This document shows, piece by piece, positions 6,587-11,664 of a DNA stretch of 11,664 bases. The stretch comes from Promethearchaeota archaeon (GTDB lineage Archaea; Asgardarchaeota; Lokiarchaeia; Sigynarchaeales; SOKP01): NCBI GenBank assembly GCA_019057775.1, contig JAHLWT010000105.1:1-11664 (forward strand). Direction: 5' to 3'. A model generated the notes under the pieces. The model had not been told where the DNA came from and did no database searches. It was given only the letters and a program-made list of their open reading frames with translations. Numbering within the stretch: the first letter of the stretch is position 1; the number at the start of each line of letters is the position of its first letter. Position numbers and translations under genes: made by a program.

Positions 6587-7239
6587 CCCTTCTTTTTGAA
6601 AAAATTGAACCTGTTAGTAGTTAAGGTGACCCATCTTTTAAATTTGTCCTCATCACCCAGCATGGTAAGAAGACTCGAAATGTATCCAATATCACCAAGA
6701 TCTAATGCTTCCCTTAAGATTTTCCGGCTTTCTTTCGAACTATCTCTAAACCACCTTAGTTCATCTTCTAAAAGTAATAGTAGATATTTTATTTTTTCCG
6801 TCTTTCGTTGTGCTTCCTGAAGAATGAAATCTAAAGCTGGAATCTCAAAACCAACACTCTTCGCAATCTTTTCTATCACAAGTTTTGGAGGCATCTCTTT
6901 ATTTTGGAGACAGTTAGTAAGATTCTGTACATCCCAGCCTATGTCATCCGCCAAATCCCTTATTGTAGAATAACGATGTTGAGTTTTCCACCATTCCAAA
7001 ATTTTCATCCAGAGCTCTCTCCAATATGTATCAGTTTCTTTCCGAGATTCGAGAAACTTTTCCATTTTCTCAATATATTTTTGGGATGGATTTTTTCTAC
7101 TTTTGCCTTTTTGAAACCATTTTCTAAAAGTCTCATAAGGAATATTCAGCTTTTGTGCCATTTCTCTTTTAGGAAGGTTTCTCGTTCGAGAAAAATCATC
7201 TATCTCTATTAATAATTTCTCAACAGATTTCTTGTTCAT
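6583..7239 (-). CDS. double helix-turn-helix protein, partner of the GHKL ATPase
   Basis: A 218-residue basic protein. The first HTH is at about 8-63: KREMAQKLNIPYETFRKWFQ, a helix-turn-recognition helix. A second HTH-like unit is at about 88-140: TIRDLADDIGWDVQNLTNCL and PPKLVIEKIAKSVGFEI. The C-terminal 75 residues are helical (KIKYLLLLLEDELRWF). I know no exact family; a regulator or DNA-recognition partner fits best. AGGA stands 7 bases before the ATG. Its last 4 bases overlap the ATPase start, and both lie in one large cassette (4735-7586), so they were probably moved and kept together. A hairpin terminator on the same strand at 7407-7445 would cut off read-through from upstream cassettes, so this pair likely has its own promoter between 7240 and 7406; I could not pin it down. 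Confidence 0.8.
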   Translation of the reverse strand: MNKKSVEKLLIEIDDFSRTRNLPKREMAQKLNIPYETFRKWFQKGKSRKNPSQKYIEKMEKFLESRKETDTYWRELWMKILEWWKTQHRYSTIRDLADDIGWDVQNLTNCLQNKEMPPKLVIEKIAKSVGFEIPALDFILQEAQRKTEKIKYLLLLLEDELRWFRDSSKESRKILREALDLGDIGYISSLLTMLGDEDKFKRWVTLTTNRFNFFKKKG

Positions 7240-7579
7240 CTTATCCTATTTTTTTTCGTTCATAATACTTTGAGATAAACCCATCAAGCTAAAATTAGCT
7301 GAAGGTATAAGATTTTATACATAAATTAGATTAAAAAATCTTCTCCTAAAGTTATCAAACGCAATGATTTATTCCAAGAAAATCAAAAGAAACCGCCTCG
7401 TTTGGCTTAAAAACCCTGACAGGGTTCCTAATCCCTGTCAGGGTTACATTCAATTTGGCTTTAGTGTTAACCCGTATATTAATAGTAACTTCCCTGGACC
7501 CCTGACAAGAATAACATACTCTACCCGCTTAGCCGTTCCAAACGGCTAAGCGGGTATTATTACAATTCTTCCAAATCTC
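7240..7579. other. 340-base leader of the HTH/ATPase cassette
   Basis: No gene is called here. From right to left it holds leader repeat copy 2 with a long hairpin, a 13-bp inverted repeat with a T-run on the minus strand (terminator), and then an AT-rich stretch (7240-7400) that should contain the promoter of the HTH gene. A 61-codon plus-strand frame (7364-7549) runs through these repeats and is rejected as a gene. Confidence 0.5.
7407..7445 (-). terminator. 13-bp stem terminator built from CCCTGACAGGG palindromes
   Basis: AACCCTGACAGGG (7412-7424) and CCCTGTCAGGGTT (7433-7445) are perfect inverted repeats separated by 8 bases. On minus the stem is followed by TTTTTAAG, which suits an intrinsic terminator. 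Each arm is itself nearly palindromic. Similar CCCTGACAGGGTT units are common repeats in Bacteroidota genomes, so it may also be a REP-type element. It lies upstream of the HTH gene and would insulate it. Confidence 0.55.
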
Positions 7580-7586
7580 ACACAAC
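7479..7586 (-). repeat. cassette leader repeat, copy 2
   Basis: It starts at the attC core GTTGTGT (7580-7586) and contains the shared block GAAGAATTG, a perfect hairpin with a 14-bp stem (CCCGCTTAGCCGTT 7524-7537 and AACGGCTAAGCGGG 7541-7554, 16 bp with the flanking TA pairs) and CCTGACAAGAATAACA (7501-7516 on plus). In the frame that is open in copy 1 it carries a stop codon, so protein coding is not what is conserved. Confidence 0.65.
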
Positions 7587-7632
7587 AGTTCTGAATAAAC
7601 CCAGTTTTAATTGTATTTAGCTTTTGTTATGT
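7580..7632 (-). repeat. probable attC site (short, diverged)
   Basis: On minus, ACATAAC (7626-7632) follows 8 bases after the stop of the DUF4145 gene, and GTTGTGT (7580-7586) lies at the far end. The two ends are complementary with one G-T pair. Inner pairing is partial, for example AGCTAAATA against TATTCAGAACT. The cores deviate from RYYYAAC/GTTRRRY by one base each, so support comes mainly from position and from the leader repeat that follows it. Confidence 0.5.
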
Positions 7633-7640
7633 GAAGGCAG

Positions 7641-8270
7641 CTATTTTTCCCCATCTCTTTTAGTAATTGCATCTTTTTGCGATTGAGGTAAGCTGCTATA
7701 TAACGAGTCTATTTGTTTTGGTTGCGATATCATCACATCAGCAATAATGTTTACCAGGTCAAATAATTTAGTTGCTGTATCAATACCATCTTTCAAATCA
7801 ATTTGTCCTGGATGAACAGCTTGATTCCCAACAACACGAACTACGTCAAGGGCTTGCTGAATTTTTACTGACAAGCCTTTTTTGACCAGATTAGCTATGT
7901 CATCATTTATATTCTTCCCTTTTTCTCCTAATTGTTTGCATAGTTTTTGGATTGCCAGTCTTAAAAGTGCTGCTGCACCTCTTGGAGATTGATGCAAAAT
8001 ATTTCTTGCCTCCTCATAGTCCTCAATAATCTCTGGTGGTAAGTCCGGATTTGGCATTGGTGCATTGCCTGTGTTGGGGAAATTCATTTTTTCATTATGC
8101 CAAATTGTATAATTTTTGCAGTGAGTACAAAAGGCAAACCGTACTGTTTTAACTTCTATAAATCCCGCTCCAGGCGAAATATAAGTCTTATTCCAATCTT
8201 GCTTGGCGTATGCTCCACAATGAGGGCAATTATAGGCAGTACCTTCAAAGCTCGGGGGAATGTATCTCAT
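7641..8270 (-). CDS. zinc-ribbon and DUF4145 protein
   Basis: A 209-residue protein in two parts. Residues 10-60 hold a zinc-ribbon-like pair, CPHC (15-18) and CTHC (48-51). Residues 80-185 match the DUF4145 pattern by eye: YEEARNIL, SPRGAAALLRLAIQKLC (95-111), then the strongly conserved LDVVRVVGNQAVHPG (141-155) and LFDLVNIIADV. DUF4145 is related to HEPN helical bundles, some of which are RNases; the Arg145...His153 spacing is wider than the usual RxxxxH, so catalysis is not implied. DUF4145 proteins turn up often in defence islands and mobile cassettes. It is alone in its cassette; attC-like sites lie on both sides. The start is the only ATG near the zinc ribbon; the ribosome site is weak. 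Confidence 0.85.
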   Translation of the reverse strand: MRYIPPSFEGTAYNCPHCGAYAKQDWNKTYISPGAGFIEVKTVRFAFCTHCKNYTIWHNEKMNFPNTGNAPMPNPDLPPEIIEDYEEARNILHQSPRGAAALLRLAIQKLCKQLGEKGKNINDDIANLVKKGLSVKIQQALDVVRVVGNQAVHPGQIDLKDGIDTATKLFDLVNIIADVMISQPKQIDSLYSSLPQSQKDAITKRDGEK

Positions 8271-8363
8271 CTTGTTTTCTTTTTGCTGCTTTTATATTGA
8301 TTGTATATAGCTAATGCATTTATTTCACATTAGACTTCAATTATTTTAATTTTTACCAAGCCC

Positions 8364-8445
8364 GCGTAACAAACCTGGTGGCATAACCGTTAAAAACCAT
8401 ATATTGCCTATGCTATACCCTTTTCTCTACATCACGTTGTTTGTT
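8364..8445 (-). repeat. probable attC site (diverged)
   Basis: On minus, AAACAAC (8436-8442) is the R''-like end and GTTACGC (8364-8370) the R'-like end. AACAAAC (8368-8374) and GTTTGTT (8439-8445) form an outer stem, and GCATA pairs with TATGC near the middle (8381-8385 and 8409-8413). The cores deviate from the consensus, so this rests on symmetry, length (about 80 bp) and location between two same-direction genes. Confidence 0.42.
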
Positions 8446-8465
8446 TTTCGGATTTCTTAATTTCA

Positions 8466-8825
8466 TTAACTCATTTGTAAATTGAAAAAACTTGCATTTG
8501 AAGTATCAATTTCAAATGTCTTGTTATCCCATTTTACTATAATATCATTAAAATTACCACCTAAGTTTGCTTGTCTTTTTGTATTCTCATCAATTTCAAC
8601 CAAGGCCCATAAATTAAAAAATACATTGATTTCAGTCTTTCTCTTTTTAATGACATTTAAAAGATCAAAATATTCAGGAAACTCAACACCGTCTTTCCAC
8701 CATTTTACGATTTTCAGGAATCTTCTTTGGATACCTTGAATTTCATGTGTATCGCCGATTAGCTTATCCTCAATACTTCTTCTAATTTGTAATTTAATTT
8801 GCTCTAAATTTTCTTTTGTATTCAT
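8466..8825 (-). CDS. unknown 119-aa cassette protein
   Basis: A 119-residue soluble protein that I do not recognise. Residues 1-70 are predicted helical with repeated basic and aromatic positions (LKIVKWWKDGVEFPEYFDLL, 37-56). The last 50 residues look strand-rich (DIIVKWDNKTFEID). There are no cysteines, no membrane segment and no catalytic motif that I can name. Its ATG is 60 bases downstream of an attC core that carries leader repeat copy 3, and the stop is followed after about 20 bases by the next attC-like site, the usual shape of a one-gene cassette. The opposite-strand frame (8482-8739) is a shadow. Confidence 0.7.
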   Translation of the reverse strand: MNTKENLEQIKLQIRRSIEDKLIGDTHEIQGIQRRFLKIVKWWKDGVEFPEYFDLLNVIKKRKTEINVFFNLWALVEIDENTKRQANLGGNFNDIIVKWDNKTFEIDTSNASFFNLQMS

Positions 8826-8859
8826 GACAGAAAATAATGATTTATTCTATTTGAAATTA

Positions 8860-8885
8860 GCTAATTCTTCCAAATCTTACATAAC
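8860..8885 (-). repeat. cassette leader repeat, copy 3 (short)
   Basis: Only the first block is present: GTTATGTAAGATTTGG followed by AAGAATTAGC. It matches the first 24 bases of copy 2 at all but three positions. The hairpin and the CCTGACAAGAATAAC block of the other copies are missing, so the core-proximal block is the part found in all four. Confidence 0.6.
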
Positions 8886-8945
8886 ATTTTGCTAATATGC
8901 GGTCGTGCCCGAAAGGCATACCGCATGAAGCCTTATCTATTGGGC
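8879..8945 (-). repeat. attC site
   Basis: On minus it runs from GCCCAAT (8939-8945), one base off the R'' core, to GTTATGT (8879-8885). In between lies an imperfect palindrome: ATGCGGT pairs with ACCGCAT, then TGCC with GGCA, with a TTTC-type loop (8891-8931). Length 67 bp. It follows the HNH-like gene by 8 bases. Confidence 0.65.
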
Positions 8946-8952
8946 GCAGTAT

Positions 8953-9714
8953 TTATTTATATAAATCTCCAAAATTTGTTACCATTAATGAAGCAGCTTC
9001 CATAATATTAGGGTCATCATTTATATACCGACTTACTATAGACATTTTACCTTCTTTATTGAGCATATGTTCTGAAATACCTTGAGGTAATGTTAATTCA
9101 CCAATTATGAAACTGAATAGAAATCCATCTAGCAAAATATTTATAACCTGTTTATCGTTATAACTTGTTTCATACGGACCAAGAATTGTTCCTCTAAAAG
9201 GCGTATCATCATTTTTCATCATAAGTTGTATGAAACAACAAAATTGATTTTCTTCTAATGGGTCTTCATTTTTTAAAGCTTCGTGCAATTGTGTCTCATA
9301 CTCATCTGCTATACTTATAGTATTAAACTTTTCCTTGGAAATGGATATTCTCCAAATAATTGATAATAAGAATAGTCTAAACATCTTGAAATCAAATTTT
9401 TCAAATTGATATACTGTAATATTTTTATTACTTGCTTTATTCTTTAATATTACAGGACTTTTTCTATTCTTTGCGTATATGATTTCAGCAGCATATTTTT
9501 CGTATCCACTAAGTTTTTTTTCACATTTTTTACAAAATAGATATTCTCTAAGACCTTTTTGTTCGATTTTTTTTCGAGTTTCATCTTTGCTCATTCTTAA
9601 ATACCAAAATCGTTTTGGAGATCTGTCATATATTTTTTCATATAAGAATTCTGGTATTATGTGAGATCTGCATAATCTACTCTCACAACCACAAAGTTTA
9701 CATTCTTCCTTCAT
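8953..9714 (-). CDS. HNH-like treble-clef protein (putative nuclease)
   Basis: The open frame starts at 9813, but the first 33 codons lie in a leader repeat shared with other cassettes, so I place the start at the ATG at 9714, giving 253 residues. The new N-terminus reads MKEECKLCG, then LCRSHIIPEFLYEKI, then FCKKCEKKLSGYEKYAA. This is the C-x2-C, Ser-His and C-x2-C-E arrangement of a treble-clef HNH-type domain: Cys5, Cys8, His18 and Cys61/Cys64 in the short numbering. The middle and C-terminal parts are helical and mixed, with FDFKMFRLFLLSIIWRIS (about 110-127), and have no domain I can name. Similar CxxC-SHIIP proteins are found scattered among accessory genes; nuclease activity is inferred from the motif only. 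It forms a one-gene cassette. Confidence 0.72.
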   Translation of the reverse strand: MKEECKLCGCESRLCRSHIIPEFLYEKIYDRSPKRFWYLRMSKDETRKKIEQKGLREYLFCKKCEKKLSGYEKYAAEIIYAKNRKSPVILKNKASNKNITVYQFEKFDFKMFRLFLLSIIWRISISKEKFNTISIADEYETQLHEALKNEDPLEENQFCCFIQLMMKNDDTPFRGTILGPYETSYNDKQVINILLDGFLFSFIIGELTLPQGISEHMLNKEGKMSIVSRYINDDPNIMEAASLMVTNFGDLYK

Positions 9715-9765
9715 ATTAATAATTATTGGTACTAATGTTTTATAAATGGAATTTGGCTTATCTTC

Positions 9766-9878
9766 TAACAAAAACTTCCCGTACCTCCTGACAAGAATAA
9801 CTTTATGTAACAATTTTAACTACGGGAAATATATAGTAACAATCTTTTCTATTTCAATTCTTCAAAACTTCACACAAT
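9766..9878 (-). repeat. cassette leader repeat, copy 4
   Basis: It starts at ATTGTGT (9872-9878), where copy 2 has GTTGTGT, and contains GAAGAATTG, a TTCCCGTA/TACGGGAA inverted repeat in place of the longer hairpin, and CCTGACAAGAATAAC (9787-9801 on plus). It spans the start of the open frame of the HNH-like gene and is the reason a later start was chosen there. Confidence 0.6.
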
Positions 9879-9919
9879 ACAGGCGAGATGAAGTATATGC
9901 ACGGTATGGTATATTGTAT
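9872..9919 (-). repeat. decayed attC-like site
   Basis: On minus, ATACAAT (9913-9919) follows the stop codon of the HEPN-like gene directly, and ATTGTGT (9872-9878) is at the far end. The ends are complementary with one G-T pair, but both have T in place of the core C or G, and the centre pairs poorly. Position and the leader repeat that follows are the main support. Confidence 0.35.
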
Positions 9920-10471
9920 TCATTCAATACTTTTAAAGAAAATAACCTCACTTTCAAAATCTTGTTTAATGTTGTTTAAAAATATTTCATATGTTTCTCC
10001 GTCATTCATTAATTTATCCATATATCCTTGAAAAATAGTATCAATTGCTCTCTGTAACCTCAAGGGATTAACAATAAGACAATTATGCTCTATTATAAAT
10101 GGTTCTGTTGTTTCATAACAAAATTGACCACAATTTTTAATATGACTTTCGTGTATTAATCCATTTCTAAATTCATCATATACTCTTATGGCAACTTCAT
10201 TTGAAATTGAAAAATTATTAACTAACCATTCCTTTATTCTCTCTCCTGTTCTTTTATTTCCTGAAGAATATCTTGCCAAGGCATCTATTAGAGAAAATAA
10301 AAGTATTCCTGCTGAAAAAGCTAATCTGCTTTTATTTAAAATTTTTATAGGACTTAGGTAAAATCTGTTTATTCTTTTCATAAAGGCATATAACAATTCT
10401 TCTTTATTGTTCAAGTTAACATCTTTTAACTTTATGTCAGGAGCAAAATAAATATGGTCATCTATTTTCAT
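9920..10471 (-). CDS. HEPN-like protein with RNGLIH motif
   Basis: A 183-residue, mostly helical protein. The key motif is RNGLIH at 102-107, an Rx4H arrangement typical of HEPN-domain RNases, placed at the end of a long helix (VYDEFRNGLIHESH). Before it come two helices, FSAGILLFSLIDALARY (52-68) and TGERIKEWLVNNF (75-87), and after it a strand region (TEPFIIEHNCLIVN) and a C-terminal helix. HEPN proteins often cut RNA in toxin-antitoxin or phage-abortive systems, but no nucleotidyltransferase partner is next to it, so a stand-alone role is unproven. The ATG is only 17 bases after the attC core, and the stop adjoins the next attC-like site: a compact one-gene cassette. Confidence 0.75.
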   Translation of the reverse strand: MKIDDHIYFAPDIKLKDVNLNNKEELLYAFMKRINRFYLSPIKILNKSRLAFSAGILLFSLIDALARYSSGNKRTGERIKEWLVNNFSISNEVAIRVYDEFRNGLIHESHIKNCGQFCYETTEPFIIEHNCLIVNPLRLQRAIDTIFQGYMDKLMNDGETYEIFLNNIKQDFESEVIFFKSIE

Positions 10472-10486
10472 ATCTCAATACATTAC

Positions 10487-10620
10487 CGCCAACGGCTTGT
10501 GGGTATGCGTCGTGCCGGATTTCGGAGCACTTTACAAACTACAGAATATTACCTTAAATATAGTATGAAACTTACAAATTGCTACTTTACCCGGTATGGC
10601 GTATGACACGCTGGTTGGGC
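10487..10620 (-). repeat. attC site (long)
   Basis: On minus it begins with a perfect R'' core GCCCAAC (10614-10620) and ends with GTTGGCG (10487-10493), two bases off GTTRRRY. The arms form an imperfect palindrome with extra unpaired bases: GCGTGTCATACGCCATACCGG on one side against GGCTTGTGGGTATGCG and CGTGCCGG on the other. The length of 134 bp is near the upper end for attC sites. It lies between the single-TM gene and the HEPN-like gene. Confidence 0.72.
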
Positions 10621-10633
10621 GTATTATCACTTT

Positions 10634-10936
10634 TTATTTTTTAGAGGTTAAATTAGCACTTACATTTGATGTACCTTTAGTTGATCCTTTGAGAGATCCA
10701 ATTAGTCCTACAATATTCCCTTCATCGTCAATTTTAGGTTTGAATTGACCTTTTTCATCAGCCTCAAGAATAATAACACAATTTAATAATTTGCGAATTT
10801 CTTTAGTTTCGTTAATTAAACCAATTGCAGCTTTCTTGTAATATAGCAAGGATACAAGCCAAGTAATAATTCCACCAAGAATTACTGCTAAAATAGTCAG
10901 CCAAAAAGAATTGTTAAGTATAGTATCCATAAACAT
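10634..10936 (-). CDS. single-pass membrane protein, unknown
   Basis: A 100-residue protein with one membrane segment near the N-terminus, FWLTILAVILGGIITWLVSLL (11-31), then a basic turn (YYKK) and a short cytoplasmic part. By the positive-inside rule the C-terminus lies in the cytoplasm. Residues 60-100 are polar with a Gly, Ser, Thr-rich tail (GSLKGSTKGTSNVSANLTS). No domain is recognised. Two start codons are possible, the ATG at 10936 and the third codon at 10930; the difference is trivial. It is the first cassette of the row as read on minus, followed after 13 bases by the long attC site. Small anchored proteins of this kind are common in cassette arrays and their roles are mostly unknown. 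Confidence 0.65.
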   Translation of the reverse strand: MFMDTILNNSFWLTILAVILGGIITWLVSLLYYKKAAIGLINETKEIRKLLNCVIILEADEKGQFKPKIDDEGNIVGLIGSLKGSTKGTSNVSANLTSKK

Positions 10937-11000
10937 GTTTTTTTAGGTTATAATTAATATTACGATTGTATAAAGGCATTAACTTTATTTTCTAATTGAT

Positions 11001-11160
11001 TCAATCATTCTTCTCCACCTTAACCCACACTACTTTCGGCTTGGTCTTTAGTAATTGTATAATCTCCTCTTTATCAGCTATTATTTTTTTTAATCGTTTA
11101 TCCGTTCTTCAAGAATTTCACATTTAGGACTGCTTATCCTATATTATCCATAACCATTTT
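11001..11160 (-). pseudogene. 3' remnant of a frameshifted gene
   Basis: One minus frame (11001-11108) ends with RLKKIIADKEEIIQLL and then TKPKVVWVKVEKND and a stop. Just upstream, in the next frame, is SPKCEILEERIND, which would join smoothly if one base changed in the run of eight A/T at 11084-11091. A further in-frame stop lies upstream. The joined segment is a charged coiled-coil-like tail. This looks like the end of a decayed gene; the family is not identifiable. Confidence 0.4.
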
Positions 11161-11219
11161 TATAATTTATACCAGATACAATAAAAACTCAGCTAACGGA
11201 TTTATAATTTTTTGCATCC

Positions 11220-11260
11220 ACCGGGTAATTTAGAATGAATCTATATTATTTTTACCCGGT
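11220..11260. repeat. 9-bp inverted repeat
   Basis: ACCGGGTAA (11220-11228) and TTACCCGGT (11252-11260) are perfect inverted repeats with 23 bases between. GTTAACC follows directly, close to but not matching an attC core. It may be a decayed attC or a transcription stop; neither is shown. Confidence 0.4.
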
Positions 11261-11322
11261 TAACCCTGTTCATACACAAAATCATTGCTATTTAATTTGA
11301 GTTTGTCCATAAAAAAGTAGAG

Positions 11323-11413
11323 TAAATCAAAAAAATAAATGATATTTGTTTATATTACACACCCCTACACCCCTCTTGGAGAGGGGAATATAGGTATTTA
11401 TTTTTTTGATTTA
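11323..11413. repeat. 91-bp element with perfect 18-bp terminal inverted repeats
   Basis: TAAATCAAAAAAATAAAT (11323-11340) is the exact inverse of the sequence at 11396-11413. The 55 bases between hold CCCCTC-ttgga-GAGGGG (11370-11386), a motif that resembles a common Bacteroidota intergenic repeat. No clear target-site duplication is seen. It could be a small non-autonomous mobile element or a two-sided terminator beyond the hsdR stop. Confidence 0.5.
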
Positions 11414-11488
11414 ACATAAATTCTTCATGTTTCGCCGATATTATTGACAGACTCAAAATAGCCCAATAAAGCCATTTTGCGAATGGTA

Positions 11489-11664
11489 TCAGGGTACAAC
11501 TTCAGTCAGGCGTTGGTAAACCTTTTTAACCAAGTGTTCCTTGACCAGCTTTGAAAATTCCGGGTCGTCCATCATGCGGGTGAAGATTTCCTGGTTCTGA
11601 TCCATCCGGTCAATAAGGATGTTCAGAAAAACCTCCTCGAAACCAAATTTGAAGTTGTCCAGGG
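11489..11664 (-). CDS. hsdR: type I restriction enzyme R subunit, C-terminal end (cut by window)
   Basis: The last 57 codons of a gene that starts beyond the right edge. The end reads LDNFKFGFEEVFLN, then IDRMDQNQEIFTRMMDDPEF, then KKVYQRL before the stop at 11489-11491. This pattern (DNFKF...F, RM..NQ.IF..MMDD..F, KKVY) matches by memory the C-terminus of HsdR subunits, which carry the nuclease and DNA-translocating motor of type I restriction-modification. The motor and nuclease motifs lie outside the window, so intactness cannot be judged. Its base composition is richer in G and C than the cassette genes to the left, consistent with a different origin. It reads toward the cassette array, from which it is separated by about 500 bases of repeats and a gene remnant. 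Confidence 0.78.
   Translation of the reverse strand, partial: LDNFKFGFEEVFLNILIDRMDQNQEIFTRMMDDPEFSKLVKEHLVKKVYQRLTEVVP

Noticed and set aside
7364..7549. 61-codon plus-strand frame
   Set aside because: It runs through a terminator hairpin and a repeat; no coding sign.
9715..9813. Long N-terminus of the HNH-like protein
   Set aside because: The first 15 or so residues come from the leader repeat; the zinc-binding domain starts right after the ATG at 9714.
10937..11488. An integrase gene or attI site expected at the head of the array
   Set aside because: No frame of useful length or integrase motif is present; only repeats and a gene remnant.

Overview
The window looks like an accessory, defence-rich stretch of a Bacteroidota genome. 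The clearest sign is a promoter at 2884-2914 (minus) that fits the Bacteroidota consensus: TTTG, 19 bases, then TAnnTTTG. The DNA is AT-rich, nearly all genes lie on the minus strand, and most are small and hypothetical. No tRNA, rRNA, CRISPR array or integrase gene was seen.

Left part (1-3350). The 3' part of a Fic-family AMP-transferase gene runs on the plus strand. It converges with a minus-strand operon that I read as a retron: promoter (2884-2914), candidate msr-msd RNA (about 2624-2877), a 79-aa helical protein, a 96-aa XRE-type helix-turn-helix protein and a 268-aa retron reverse transcriptase. The reverse transcriptase has the retron NAxxH and VTG motifs. The candidate RNA starts with an a1 segment and ends with a matching a2 segment that together form a 12-bp stem with one bulge. 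The a2 segment ends 5 bases before the start codon of the 79-aa gene. An AT-rich gap and a strong hairpin terminator (3314-3350) follow.

Middle and right (3343-10936). Nine minus-strand genes sit in seven units, and each unit ends in a spacer that looks like an integron attC site. The sites at 3343-3397, 4647-4735, 8879-8945 and 10487-10620 are the best; those at 7580-7632, 8364-8445 and 9872-9919 are weaker. All units point the same way and no integrase is visible, so this looks like a cassette cluster without its integrase (CALIN-like). Four cassettes begin with the same short leader directly after the attC core, and three carry a longer shared element. Cassette contents, from right to left: a single-pass membrane protein; a HEPN-like protein with an RNGLIH motif; a treble-clef HNH-like protein; an unknown 119-aa protein; a zinc-ribbon plus DUF4145 protein; a two-gene operon of a double-HTH protein and a GHKL ATPase with a C-terminal AT-hook; and a two-TM protein followed by an unknown helical protein.

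Right edge (10937-11664). A frameshifted gene remnant, two inverted-repeat elements and the last 57 codons of a type I restriction HsdR subunit (minus strand, cut by the window edge). Fic and HsdR at the two ends, with the retron and cassettes between, suggest a defence island. The joint action of these genes is inference. The retron operon and the HTH/GHKL/AT-hook operon are the best candidates for self-contained systems.
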